Of a DNA stretch of 64,000 nucleotides, positions 12,481 to 24,477 are shown one piece after another. The stretch's first letter is position 1; each line of letters opens with the position of its first letter. This DNA comes from Metellina segmentata (taxonomy: Eukaryota > Arthropoda > Arachnida > Araneae > Tetragnathidae): contig OX375877.1 of NCBI GenBank assembly GCA_947359465.1, forward strand, positions 24,501,235 through 24,565,234, given 5' to 3'. Both the position numbers and the translations under genes were made by a program. The notes beneath the pieces are model-generated. The model had not been told where the DNA came from, searched no databases, and saw nothing but the letters and a program-made list of their open reading frames with translations.

Positions 12481-14872
12481 AATTTCGTAATTTTCTGATT
12501 CGTACTTTCTCGTGAAACCGTCTATGAATCGAGCTAAACAACACATTTTTCAATCCTGCGGCGGCGGCTTTTTTTTTGTATAGAGAATTATAGAAGATGA
12601 TCGTTGATGAGTTTTTCAATTTTACTTTATGAAATATGAATAATAATTATGAATATATAATAATTTACTTATAATCTATGAAAAAACTCAAGAACACGGT
12701 GCTAGGTTATTTCGTATGCCTGCCTGCGCACTGGTGGTTTTTCTAGTGAAACTGTTTAGTAGCGAAAATGAAACATTGTTTTCAATGTAGACTCACGTAT
12801 TGGTGATTATTTAGTTGAGGCAACTAAATAAATACAACCCGTTCCATTTCAAGGGTGACGAAATTGTTTTAGTATCGCATCTGTGGGAATAGAACGTACA
12901 TGTCCAGGCCTGTTCGCGCTCATGAGTGATTATTTAGTAGACAACATGCCAGCAATGAATGAACATCGTATCGTTTTCCTTCACTTATCGGTTTCCTTCA
13001 TCGTATTGTTTTCCTGAAATCCCTTTTCTTATTGTGAACTTAATAAACACTTAGTCGATGACCATAGAATTTTTTATTAGTTAAACTCTAAAAAGACCAC
13101 TGTTATATGATTGAAAGATAAAGGAATATTCCAATAATATTCAATAATTTAAATAATAAACTGGGATTTTAAGTTTGTGATAACGCTGTAGAAAACTGGA
13201 TCAATCTTGTGGCTGCTGTATAGGAGGGAAAAAATAAATATTTTTTTATACATATTATATAATCAATAATTTTGTGCAAAACATAGTTTAACCAAATATT
13301 ATTACCTTTCTTTTCTTCAAATCTTGAGTATACTATTTTTCTAAATTTCATTTACTAGCTAAAAATATTTAATCTTTCTTTGGGAGAAAAAAAATTTAGG
13401 TCATTGAAATTATTACTTCTGCTGGTATAGTAAATCACATTGATATATTATATGAAATATGTAGTCCAAGTTGTATCAACGTGCTATCAAAGCTCTGTTT
13501 ACTCATCTCGACATAATTAAAAAAATTTGTCAGGATACTTTTACAAGGTTTACTTTACAAAAAAATTTGAAAACTGATCACTGATAAGTCTTTCACTCAA
13601 TATTGGATGTACTCAAAATCGTCTTAGAATGAATGTACAAATACATTCTATTGGAAATCCAGTTCATGATAGCTGTGGCAACTATTTATTCACCAAATGA
13701 CACTTATTAGCGTCGCAACTAATTAATCACCAAACCAATATGTTGACAGTGCGCTGGAGCCCTATGAGTATAAACAAAATATTTGCGATACAGTCATAGA
13801 GAAGGCAATGTCGAATTAAATTCCTGTCAAATATTTAACTAATTCAAGTTTTTTCATTCAAGTCAAATTTTAAGGCGTCAATAATTTTGGTTCAAATAGG
13901 CAGTGTCGGTAAAAATATTTAAAAATTGATGAGTTTACCTATCAAGTACATTTATACTAGAAAATTTTAATGTAAATAAATCCAAGACAGGAATTTTACT
14001 TCCTGTTATAGTGCGGTTTTGACGAAAAAGCAGTTGACCTTGGGCAGTCAATTTTCGAACGAGTGCTAAAACATGTTAGAAGAGCATTCTGCTAACATCT
14101 TGCCCGTACATAAAAGCATGGATGCCGATAGCCGTGGATGTTTCTCCCTTTATCAACATGTAATCATTACTATCCGTTTCTGCACCTTACTAAAAACTTA
14201 AGATCGAAAATGCGCGTTAAAGACTCCAGATGTTTAAGTTTTTCCGTTCCTACCTATCACCTATTTTAAGAATAGAATCTTCCAAAACCACGTGAGTCGA
14301 CTACCTTCTTTCGGAAACCGTACGATAGTCAAATAGTCCATCATATCGAGGTTACATTAAAATGTAGTTTATCACCATTTTGGAAACGTTTAATATGATA
14401 TTCGTTGACCGATTGACGATCACACATATATAAATTCGAAATTCTTTTCTTGGAACCTCTACTAACGACGAGCTGAAATTGTATTCGAAAAACAAACCAA
14501 GCGACTCTATGTTCGGGATAAGTGTAGAAAGTAAACCTTCTCCCTGTTCCGATAGTGAAATAATTTTGGCTCCAGGTCAAAAATTGTTTATCCTTTTTTT
14601 TTTTAATAAAACTCATGGAGGTTAATAAAAAAATAAATATTTTCTGTTAAACAAGTTTTTTTCAGCTTTAAAACTAGTTTTTAGTTATTTCTTTTCTTGA
14701 TCGACACAATGTTTTTTTCATTATTTGAAAGTCCGTTCTCCTTAACTTAGATTGATGGCAGCTGAAATTTGTGAATTTTCTGTCTAACTTCGAATTACGA
14801 GGATGAGTCTAATATAAACCAGACTTTTTTTTATATACAATTAATGATCATGAAAAAATGCAAACAAAACCT
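12481..14872. other. AT-rich interval; one isolated 91-codon frame
   Basis: I see no transposon termini. A minus-strand frame at 14,341-14,616 reads as mixed-composition protein but has no splice signals, domain motifs or repeat match, so I do not call it a gene. A GCGGCGGCGG run sits near 12,560. Confidence 0.3.
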
Positions 14873-15246
14873 TCAACTTTTTTCAACATAGTCTTCTGCA
14901 TGCTTTACGCATTTCCCCCAGAGTTTCGGAAACTTGTAGATCCCTTATTCAAAGAAACTTTGAGGGTGAGTCGTCAAACAGTTGCACACGCGTTCTCAAC
15001 TTCTGTAATGTCCTCGAAGCGTTCTCCTCCCAGAGCTTCTTTCAAGGCTGCAAACAAAAAATTATTACAAGGGCACATATCTGGGCTGGTTGGAGGCTGT
15101 TCAAGTGTTTTCCAATGCTTTTCCTCCAGTTTATATATCGTCAAAACTGCTGTGTGAGCATTGTCATGGAGAAGGATAAAATCTCTGATGGGCATATTCC
15201 GTCTTTTGTTTCTGTTTGCAGCATGAAATAGTAGATCATCACACAT
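14873..15246 (-). pseudogene. mariner transposase C-terminal fragment
   Basis: Reading on the minus strand from 15,246, the motif FILLHDNAHTAV matches the second catalytic block of mariner transposases. PPTSPDMCPCNNFLF matches the YSPDLAP-type block, but with Asn where the third catalytic Asp is expected. LKEALGGERF and, after a frameshift, the end block GKCVKHAEDYVEKS match the usual mariner C terminus. The first half of the gene is absent and in-frame stops are present, so it is inactive. No inverted termini were identified. Confidence 0.75.
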
Positions 15247-16291
15247 CTATCCGGTCATAAGATATTATATCGCCCAACCAGTTGATAAGATGTCAAATTA
15301 GCCAACCGAATAAATTTTTTCAGAGCACTCCTGTTACTACTAGTCGTTACTACTAGACTACTGGTCACACGTTTAGGAGCTTCTGTCAACATCAAAGCAC
15401 ATATTATTTATATTTCACTTCTATGGCCCCACATCAGCATAAATAATAATTATCACATAAAATTGGCAAATGAATCCCTCAAATATTAACTTTATATCCC
15501 TTATATCTCTTTTGTTGGCTTATCGACAGTAAACATGCAACGTTATTTTCCATAGCCCATAAATTAATGAAATACATTAAGATTTTACTTTACCTGTCCC
15601 TAAATCTCTAGTACCGAAAGTAAAAGTTTACAAATCTCGTTCACCATTTTCTAGAAAAAGATATCTGGTTATAATAATTACCAAGCAAGGAACATTCCAA
15701 GAGCAAATAAGCAGAAGTTCAACATTTCAAGTTTTAAGGAGCTAACGTATATTAGCAAACATGAGGGTGAAGTCACAGCTAGAACCTTCATTGATGGACT
15801 TAATGAACACAGCTTTGACTTGATAAACCCGCATGCAAGGCTCTCCAGAACTTCCTAAAACCTGTGTTTACCGACAAAGTTGGGTACCAATAAACATAAA
15901 ACAAATTAGTGATATCACAAAACAAAGACTATATTCCTTCAGACACTGTTGATGAGTTTTATTCCAAACAAAAGACTGGCCAGCTATCGATAGGGATGAA
16001 AGTGAAGATGACATGTAGTGAACAATGATGAAATAACGTATGTAGATAGTCAGTAGTGTTGTAACGTTATATATATTATTCCAAATATTGTTTAAAACAA
16101 AAACACTTTTACTTATAAGTTATATTTCTAACTATTATTTTATGCCCAATAACTGCATCTTATGTCAGTCATTTGAGAAACAACACCTCCAATAGCATTT
16201 TTTATTTTTCTTACGCGTAAAACAGAGAATAAAATATTTTTTCGCCTTAAATAACTTTCAGATCCTAAAATTTAAGTATGGATACAACTTG
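15247..16291. other. Interval with no recognisable gene
   Basis: Only short random frames are present. No termini, microsatellite or SINE blocks were found. Confidence 0.35.
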
Positions 16292-16889
16292 TAATAATGC
16301 AGGCCTCGAAATAGATTTTTTTAATACAGGTGCACCTAGTGCACATAAGTTTTTAAATTAGGTGCACAGATTATATTTTTGGTGCATATGGAAAAAAAAC
16401 GTAATATAAGTCCATTCATGTAATGTAAACTACTTTAATAGTTGGGTATGTTTGGATATGTTACAAGTAGATAGTATATAAAAATATTTAAACATTTTTT
16501 TACCTGCGAAATTATTACTTACAAGTATTCAGTCATCATCAGACATTGGTGGGCAATCAGAAACGTCTACGTTTTTGGCATATCTTTACACATAAGGTTT
16601 AATGTCCATTCTTCTTTGTGTATTTTTCCTTCATTGCACCATAGCATTTTCTGGATTAAAGTTTTCTCGAATTGTGTGTATTTAGGAATTTTAATTACGT
16701 TTTTTTTTAGCGAGAGAGATCGATACTAATATTTTGTTCAGGCATCAAAATAACATAAAATATGTTTTCCCGCTTTTTTTAACGATAGGTGCTCTGCGTG
16801 CACCTAGAGGGAACAAATTAGGTGTAAAATTTTATTTTCAGGTGCACAGTGCACCTGTGCACCCGGGTATTTCGAGCCCTGTAATAATG
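16292..16889. mobile_element. Non-autonomous hAT element, 8-bp TSD TAATAATG
   Basis: A perfect duplication TAATAATG flanks the element (16292-16299 and 16882-16889). The ends are CAGGCCTCGAAATA and, inverted, CAGGGCTCGAAATA. Inside each end lie clusters of the heptamer GGTGCAC and its inverse, for example AGGTGCACCTAGTGCAC on the left and GTGCACAGTGCACCTG on the right. The 582-bp body shows no transposase that I can recognise. An 8-bp duplication with CAG-type termini is diagnostic of hAT. Confidence 0.85.
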
Positions 16890-17712
16890 TAACAGCGAAT
16901 TTATTTTAAGTTTTCTCGAAAGTTCTCTTTTTTGAAAATGAGGTTTTTACTCAAATAACTGATTTAATTATAATATTGAGTCACTTAAGATTTTAAAAAT
17001 ACTCTATGAATTTCTCCTGATGGATATACTTAATACAAGGGTCTACCACAGTCAATGCTCATGTAAAATAGTGTATCAATAGCAGTATTAGCTTTTAAAA
17101 ATAGTAGCAAAATAGTATCTTCTTAAACCCTATTTCAAAAGCAATTTTAGGTGTTCAGATACAAAATGAATAGACTAAAAGATAAAATGCACAAATTAAG
17201 TATCAAACACACGTTGAGGATCTCGCCATGAAATTGAAAGTTAAAAATTAAAAAACTAGATATTATCTTAAGATCTTCATGACAATCTAAGGAGTGAGGA
17301 TCGCTATGTTTTTATGGTTGCCACATCTTGATGCCAAAACTTCTAAATTGGTGTTTCTTAGAAAACTTTCTCTCGAAACAAATTCCGAAAAATATGTTTC
17401 TATCTTTCAGATCTTTTATCTGTTATCAGACAAAAGTACTTATTTAGAGTGGCGAACTTTCCTTAAAGTTGAAGCAATAGTATGCAGTTCCATATCCTAT
17501 TTAAACTCAATGGAAAAATTAGCATATGCATCCCGTAGGAGTTGAATTTGTTTATTGTTTGCATACACTGTCGAGAAAAATTTAAGGAATAGTTAGGCTG
17601 TTTGGGAAAATGATAAGAAAGGTACGTTGCGAATCACCGAACCGTTGAGTAAAACCCATCTCGATAAAATATGACTACGTCGAATGATGCTATATTGCAC
17701 CACGAATACACA

Positions 17713-19271
17713 TACAGAGTGTATCAAAATGATAGGTCCACCCGCATTTTTCAAAGTTTCAACTCTTAATTGAGAATAATAATCACTTTTTTCGTAGAGA
17801 TAATTTTACAATAGTCGCTATAACTATTTAGGAAGCAATTTGTTAAAAATGAATAATTCCTTTTCATTTTATGCAAATTTTTATTTTGAGACCGTTTTGA
17901 AAAGATATGTCCGCCTTTATAAATCTTTGCACCAAAACGTTTATTTCCAGATAATTTGCATAAATATCATAGTTTTGGGTTACTGCAGGATAACTCTGGC
18001 TGCTGTGGAGGTATTTAAACAGATTTGAACTTCAAGTTGTAATTTGACGAAATGGGTCGTCGTTACAGTCTTTCTCTAATTGAGCAGGGTAAATTGATGT
18101 ATTTAAAAAGTGTGGGAAATCGAATAGAGAAATAGCTAAACTTTTAAACAGATCGAATAATGTTGGAAACAATTTTTTGCGACTTAGAATAGCTCATGGC
18201 AATAAAACATCATCTGGGCGGCTATCAAGAGTGACACCCGACAAGGAAGGACTATTGTAAAGGAGTTAAAATCTGGAAATACGTGCTTATGCACTTTGGC
18301 CAGGCGACAAAAACTTCCAATACCAAAATCTACGGTCCATAGAGTGGTGAAGAAGTTCGGCAATTTAGTTTACTAGAAGAGGAAAGCGGCTCCGGAATTA
18401 AGAAAACTCACAAAGAAAAGCGATTGAAATTCGCATAGGAAGTGATGAAGGAAAGAAAACTGGCATCAAGTGATATTCAGTGATGGAAAATATTCAATCT
18501 GGATGGTCCAGATGGCTGGAAGTATTACTGGCACATTATGAGTGACGATAGAGAGATATTCTCGAAGAGGCAAGCTGGCGGTGGTTCCGTTATGGTATGG
18601 GCCGGATTCGGACGTGCGTGAAAAACTGATATAGCATTTGTAGACAAGCGTTTGAATACTGCAGGCTATCAACAGCTGCTTGAGCAATATTGTCTTCCAC
18701 AATCAGAACACATTGGAGGCCCGTTCTTCATGTTCCAACAGGACAATGCTCCTGTGCATACGGCAAAGTCCACTTTTGAACGGTTTCTGGATAATGGTGT
18801 ACATATTATCGACTGGCCACCTTGCAACCCCGACCTAAATACGGTAGAAAACATGTGAGGCATAGTAGCAAGAGCAGTGTATGCAGGCGCAGGGCAGTAC
18901 AACTGTACTACAGACTTGAAAAAGGTTATTTCCTCCGAATGGGCAAACATCGAGACAAATTGTTTGCAAAAACTGGTAGAAACCATGCCGAATAGGATTT
19001 ATGAGCTCATTCCGAAAAACGGTGGAAAATTTTCCAATTAATTGAACACTAATTTGATGTTTGGTTCAGTGGACCTATATTTTTGAAACAGCTATTTCAC
19101 ATAATTTTTATTTTCCTTGTAATTCCTATGATTTGTAGATTATTTATTATTATTTTTTCATTGTATGAACTAATGTAGTTTATAAAATAGTACTTTGTAC
19201 ACAATAAAACTTTTTTTCCCAAAATAACTTTCGCTTTTACTGGTGGACCTATCATTTCGATACACACTGTA
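17713..19271 (+). mobile_element. Full-length decayed Tc1 element
   Basis: TA junctions lie at 17713-17714 and 19270-19271. The left terminus CAGAGTGTATCAAAATGATA and the right terminus, inverted CAGTGTGTATCGAAATGATA, continue into a shared AGGTCCACC. The 1,555-bp length and single gene are normal for Tc1. The relative integrity of the termini suggests the element inserted whole and decayed in place. Confidence 0.9.
18052..19041 (+). pseudogene. Tc1 transposase relic (DD34E)
   Basis: The gene opens MGRRYSLSLIEQGKL and ends at the TAA 19039-19041, about 330 codons, the usual Tc1 size. The N-terminal helix-turn-helix half is broken by frameshifts and stops. The catalytic half is largely readable in one frame: GGGSVMVWAGFGRA, FMFQQDNAPVHTAKSTFERF, WPPCNPDLNTVENM. 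Exactly 34 residues separate the Asp of DNAP from the Glu of VEN, which fits DD34E. A stop follows ENM. It cannot encode an active enzyme. Confidence 0.85.
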
Positions 19272-19559
19272 ATGAGATTGCGGGTGTGTTCTTGTGGTAG
19301 AAGAACGCATTACTATATTAACGTCTTTGATGTAAGGATCCCAAAATTTGAATATACACGAATTTTCTATTGAATATCTTCAGTTATGCAAATCGCCAGA
19401 GGCTGTATCGTTTCACCCTCTTGCAGTTTTATCTCCGAGTCGAAAACCGCCGTGTAGTGCAAAAACTTGTTTTAAACTGCCACCAGTTCTGGGAAAGGAC
19501 AATTTGGATTTCGTATTTGTATATGTTTAGTATCCCTTGTACTAAGAAGGCAGTTTTGT

Positions 19560-19621
19560 TTCAACTAGGTATCTCGTGATTAGCAAAGCTGACCAGATCT
19601 AGAAAGACGTCGTCGAATCAC
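19560..19621 (-). mobile_element. Truncated copy of the GACGAGATATCTCGTC-type MITE
   Basis: GTATCTCGTGATTAGCAAAG, then CTGACCAGATCT and CGTCGTCGAATCACTTA, match the reverse strand of the 62.2-kb copy. The Harbinger-type element that follows interrupts it at CACTTA, and the residue TTAGAGTT appears on the far side. Confidence 0.5.
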
Positions 19622-20513
19622 TTACGGCCATATTCGCAAGTCCGAGTTAAACCGCAGATCAACGATAATTCCAGGGTTTTCGAAAATATCGTATTAACAA
19701 TTCTTGAGCCTAGGTTTAAACCGCCGTTTCGGTGTTACATTTTGATCCTCCGAAATCGGCGAATTAACTCTCGGTTGAGTGTTGCACATGCGCAGTTCTA
19801 TCTTCTTGCGAGCGAAAGAAGCGAGTTATACTGTAAACAAAACAAAATGGACGACACACTTCATTCTGTTCTAAATTACAGTATTCTTGCAACGACGTGA
19901 ATTCAACTGATTTTATATGGATCGGAACAAGAACATGATTACATTTTCTATAAAATAGATGTACCCAGATGTGTTCTGGATCGAACTATATTCTGGCTCG
20001 CCAGAGTAGAACCCAATGAGAGAACGTACGGTAGAATATGACTATGGCAGATGCAAATTCATCGAGGAATGAAAATTATTTTGTTGATTTATAACGAAAA
20101 TGAAAGAAAAGTGATAATGCAAGTGTTACTTCACTTTACACCAGCACATACCCATACAGATAATCGGATTACAATGATTTTTCAAGGCATTGTATACAAT
20201 TCTTTCTTGCAAAATTTATTCTTCTAAAAAATGCAATTTGAAATAAAATACATTTGTATTTCTTTTTCTAAACACAGAGTAAAATGCCATATGCGGGTGA
20301 TTAAAATCAGATTCGGGGGTCGTAACAAATGTAAACAATATCACGTGATAGTAATGAGACGGTAGTAGCCAATCACAGCGAGCGTATCATTTTAATCCGT
20401 GGATCACTTAACCCGCCGTTTTAAAATACGGTTCTTGATGATCAGTGATTTAACTCTGGCCCACGGATTAACTGATCCTCGGGTTAACTCGAGACTTGTA
20501 AATACGGCCGTTA
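19622..20513. mobile_element. PIF/Harbinger-type element with TTA duplication
   Basis: TTA flanks both ends (19622-19624 and 20511-20513). The termini are CGGCCATATTCGCAAGTC and, inverted, CGGCCGTATTTACAAGTC. A 3-bp TWA duplication is characteristic of PIF/Harbinger. The 886-bp interior has a decayed plus-strand frame starting MDDTLHSVLNYSI near 19,847 and continuing, after a shift, YKIDVPRCVLDRT. I cannot assign this to the transposase or to the Myb-like partner protein. Confidence 0.75.
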
Positions 20514-20521
20514 GAGTTATT

Positions 20522-20750
20522 TCTGATGGGTTTTTTTCCTAATGGCGGGCACAAATGCACATAGTCATTGGCCACTACAAGGCCGGAAGTGATGGTCTCT
20601 TGTGAAGGAGCACCCAGTGGGAGGACCATCATCACTTCCATACAAAGGACAACACAATTTACATCCATGTCCTGACCCCGTATTCGAACCAGGAACCTTC
20701 CGATCCAGAGGCCAATACCTTAACCACTAGACCGGTTGGTCGAGTGAGTA
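20522..20750 (-). mobile_element. tRNA-derived SINE, family B
   Basis: Read on the minus strand from about 20,748, the head shows an A-box-like CTAGTGGTTAAGGTATTGG and a B-box-like GGTTCCTGGTTCGAATACGG at normal tRNA spacing. A body distinct from family A follows (CATGGATGTAAATTGTG, CCTCCCACTGGGTGCTCC). No target duplication was recognised. Confidence 0.7.
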
Positions 20751-20865
20751 ATACTCTAAGATAAAACCATTAAAAATAATGGTGTAACTTTTGAGTTTTG
20801 CACACCAGTATAAGCTCCTTACCATTCACCATTAAACAGATTATTTCAATTTCTGTCCGTTTGTG

Positions 20866-20867
<2 letters not shown>

Positions 20868-20906
<39 letters not shown>
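20868..20906. repeat. (TA)n microsatellite
   Basis: An uninterrupted TA run of roughly 19 units. Confidence 0.9.
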
Positions 20907-20907
<1 letters not shown>

Positions 20908-21092
20908 CTCGTACAACAGAAAACATGGTTAAATTGGCTTAGTTAAAATCTAAGAGTACTCAAATAACACTGAAGCCTAGATACATAAACACTAAATATT
21001 ACGGTTGAAAGGTTTCAGAACTTTATAATTATACATCCATTCATCGCTGAGAAAGTTTTAACTCACTTTTTCACTTTCTTCTCATTTTCATT

Positions 21093-21098
21093 TTTATT
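21093..21098 (-). terminator. Polyadenylation signal AATAAA for the exon at 21,255
   Basis: AATAAA on the minus strand lies about 157 bases after the stop at 21,255-21,257, in a plausible 3' UTR. No competing signal of this form occurs between the stop and this site. Confidence 0.4.
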
Positions 21099-21254
21099 TG
21101 ATGAAAGGAAAATCATTTCCTTCCCTTCCAAATCATTTTTGAGCTAACTGAAAGCCCAGTGGAAAGAATACTCTGACTTATCCACCTCTGCTTCTTACAA
21201 CAACGTCATTTTTCCATTCAGAAACAGTGAAATACGGAAGAACAATTTGAAACT

Positions 21255-21439
21255 TTAGGCTGATGGTTCTTTAGCCATTTTCTTCCTGGCGTCCATTGAT
21301 TTCCAATACTCTTTGTCATTCCAGCGCATTAAATTCAGACCTTTTTCTTCTACTTCGTCTCCCGGTGTCTTTTGGAGAAGAAAAATACGCCGAAAACCGA
21401 ATAGTTTTTGAAAGAAGTCGAAGCTGCATTCATTACTTG
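21255..21439 (-). CDS. Terminal exon of an unidentified host gene
   Basis: On the minus strand a pyrimidine tract TTTTTCTCTAG provides a strong acceptor at 21,440-21,441. The exon then supplies two bases completing a codon and 60 uninterrupted codons to TAA. It begins SNECSFDFFQKLFGF, an aromatic, hydrophobic stretch with RRIFLL, turns acidic (PGDEVEEKG), then has LMRWNDKEYWKSMD and a basic tail ending KKMAKEPSA. Amino-acid mix and GC content stand out from the flanks, and none of the window's transposon families matches. An AATAAA follows about 157 bases later. I do not recognise the protein. Upstream exons would lie at higher coordinates and I could not find them. What is seen: acceptor, frame, stop and signal. 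What is inferred: that it is expressed. Confidence 0.5.
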
Positions 21440-21812
21440 CTAGAGAAAAATGGCAACACTAAATAAATGGAATTCTTCTAAAAGCAAAGAAGAAAGGTAC
21501 ACGTTTCTTCGTTTGAAGAGTAATATACATTATTCATATATGGATATTTTTTCGCCCATGTTCGGAAGTAAGAAAAGGGCAACTTATTATCAATTTTAAA
21601 ATAGTTGAAAATCTATTTTTCGCGTCAGTTGAACTCTGATAAGTTTCAAGAATAATTTCAAGAAAACGAGAATAGTTTCTGAAGCTTAGATATGTTTATG
21701 AATAACTAAAGGGGAAATTACTAGCAAACACTGATCTCCTTTATATTTGTGGGACTCTTGGTTTACCCAATGAGCATGTAACCTGCAAGTTTTTAGGCTT
21801 CACATTGCCAGA

Positions 21813-21985
21813 TTAACTCTTCTAGTGGTTGCCTTGACGAGGTATAGCGTCTGATTAGCAAATCTTACTAGATCTTGATCTAACGCGTCATTAAAAAAAC
21901 TGACCGGATTTTGATCTCGTAATCATCAAAAAACTCGCAATATCTTGATGACCCGAAATCTCGTAGTAACTACTTGGAATTTTAA
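21813..21985. mobile_element. TTAA-flanked palindromic-unit MITE (copy 3)
   Basis: TTAA (21813-21816) precedes CTCTTCTAGTGGTTGCC and TTAA recurs at 21982-21985 after CTACTTGGAATT. Between them are decayed units: TTGACGAGGTATAGCGTC, CTAGATCTTGATCT and CTGACCGGATTTTGATCTCG. It directly abuts the Tc1 element at 21,992. Confidence 0.55.
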
Positions 21986-21991
21986 AAAATA

Positions 21992-22785
21992 TACACAATA
22001 AAAAAAAATCGACGCACATAGAAGGTGCAGAAATACAGTGGTGCCGGTCTCCACCAACTTGGAACGGTGCTGACTAGGGACATATAGTCTTTAGTGACGA
22101 GTCTCGTTTCCAATTGTGTCCTGACAACAACCGCAGACGATTCTGGAGACGTCCAGAGCAGTATGGGGATCCTGCCCTTAATACCACACGCCATACATAC
22201 CTACAACAGGACATTAACATCTCCTTTGATGACCCTTTGGTAATCATTTCAAACACACTTAAAGCACAGCGGTATATTGACGAGATTCTAAGACCGGTTA
22301 TTACCGTTATTTTCGCGAGACACCCCGGACTTACTTTTCAACAAGATAATGCCCGGCCGTACACGGTATGTATTGCTATGAAATGCCTTAAAGCTTTCTC
22401 AACTCTTGCTTGGTCATCTAGGTCTCCTGATCTCTCTCCCATAGAGTACAATTGAAACATTATGAGAAGGCGAATACAACCGTTCCGGAATGTTGATCAT
22501 TTAGCTCGACAGTTGGAGACAATTTGGTAAGACATTCCCCAAGACACAATCCGGGAACTTTTTCAGTCTACGCCAAGCAGGATGACAGCTTGTATCCAGA
22601 CCAGAGGTGGACCAACGCCTTATTGACTTCCTTCCTTTGTAACGGTCAAACACTGAAATAAATCATTCAATTGTTCTGAACTTTTAATCGTTTTTTTTTT
22701 CAATGTATGGCTTTTTCATCCACCAATTATTATCACAAAGAGACAACTCCTTCTTGGTGTGTCGATATTTTTGTTACAGAGTGTA
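21992..22785 (+). mobile_element. Tc1 deletion derivative, same family as the 55.3-kb element
   Basis: TA at 21992-21993 and 22784-22785 bounds termini CACAATAAAAAAAAATCGAC and, inverted, CACTCTGTAACAAAAATATC, both continuing with GACRCAC and AGAAGG. The transposase relic runs from about 22,036 to the stop at 22,624-22,626. It includes the first catalytic block SDESRFQLCPD, then FQQDNARPYTVCIAMKCL and SRSPDLSPIEYN, then a stop. About 600 bp carrying the helix-turn-helix domain are missing compared with the full-length copy. Confidence 0.85.
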
Positions 22786-23400
22786 CAACCGGAACTATTT
22801 TTCTTCGTTGAGTATCTTGTGTTTGAACTAGAAAACACACTCTTATACACGCAGATGTTTGTTTTCACTAATTCACGCCTCCTCAAAAAAAATTGTTCCG
22901 TGAAATTCACTCGCACTGCTCCGAAATTCAAAATTCCAAAAATCAATTTTTCCCCTCGGTCTGACATTTGCGTTTTGAATCAATCCACAAACCCCATCAC
23001 TCCACACCAATCCAATAAGAAAATAAAAGTTGACAGCAAGACGTGTTGCTGAAACGCAACACACAAAAAGAAGCAATTGAAAAAAAAAACCGTCTCGAGC
23101 GAACGAAAATTTCTTCCGCACAAAATCCAAGAAACGGGAACTCAAAATCCAATATATGTCCTTCATATCCTCGAACCCAGCTTACCAAAACAACGTCAAA
23201 ACCACTTTCACTGCAAAAAAACGTAATGGCGAAAAGAAAAAAGGCGCGCAGTATAAAAATGTTCTATCCCGCGTTTTCTGTAACAAGGCAGCTGGGTGTA
23301 CACCTGCTGATAATATTTTGCTTTCTTTCCGAGCTGTTAGGACTCAAGAAAGAAGGTTTCAATAAATGGTGGCGCTGACCAAAACACGGGAAATAGAAGA
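22786..23400 (+). other. Segment with several open frames; candidate 111-codon frame
   Basis: A plus-strand frame at 23,043-23,378 has an internal ATG at 23,227. From there it reads as a small basic protein, MAKRKKARSIKMF, with one hydrophobic segment (LGVHLLIIFCFLSELLGL) and a basic end. A TATAAAAA at about 23,251 and splice-like signals on both strands make the interpretation ambiguous. The segment is not a recognised transposon although it abuts a Tc1 terminus. Coding status is unproven. Confidence 0.15.
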
Positions 23401-23697
23401 AATTGAATGGAATCTGTTTTGGAATGAATTGAAATTGAAGAAGGTTGAGGCCCGAAAGTATCTTTATAATAACGCTCTGACGAATTGAGTATTTTTTTCA
23501 TAATTTATTTTAGATACCTGTAGTGTAAACAAGAAATGTGTAGAACATCTTTATTTTGTGTGATGTAGTTTAAAGATGAAACTTCTTCAACATTCTACGA
23601 ACCAAAAAAAAACTGATTTTACAAACGGTTTAATTCACAACGACCAGGAAATCTATTATTCTTTCAAAATAATGGAAAATCTCTTACGGGTTCGAGT

Positions 23698-23790
23698 GGG
23701 AGGATTAGTCACTTCCCCCTAGAGCATTCCACACATGCTGAATAGGATTGAGGTCAGGACAATTAGCAGGTTATTCCATATGTACTATGA
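23698..23790 (-). pseudogene. Tc1 transposase scrap
   Basis: On the minus strand PANCPDLNPIQHVWNAL matches the block around the third catalytic residue of Tc1 transposases, with Gln where Glu is expected. Nothing else of the element is readable, and the TG repeat starts about 35 bases away. Confidence 0.65.
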
Positions 23791-23824
23791 TCTAGAATAT
23801 AAGAATACTGTTCCACTAGGCGAG

Positions 23825-24178
<354 letters not shown>

Positions 24179-24233
24179 TATCATCAAGGTATCACTATTG
24201 CAATACAAATGGTACAAGTAAATCGTCTCCATT

Positions 24234-24254
24234 TCTCTCTCTCTCTCTCTCTCT
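24234..24254. repeat. (TC)n microsatellite
   Basis: About ten TC units. Confidence 0.9.
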
Positions 24255-24477
24255 TGTTGTACAATAAAGTTTTCACTTGGTGGCCCATAAAGGATTGTGT
24301 AGCCACCTGAAAAGTCGTCAGTGAAAAATTCCGACCCCAGTCGCTTTCAATCCAGCTGACATGCATGCATGCTTAATTGAACCATTCCTTGAAATTACCA
24401 AGAACCACAAAGAATAAAACTACAGTGGATCAGAATATATAAGGTTGGTATTTTATTAACGTTGCACTGTAGTAACA

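Noticed and set aside
14341..14616. 91-codon minus-strand frame of mixed composition
   Set aside because: No splice signals, domain motifs or repeat match; a frame of this length is expected occasionally in 64 kb.
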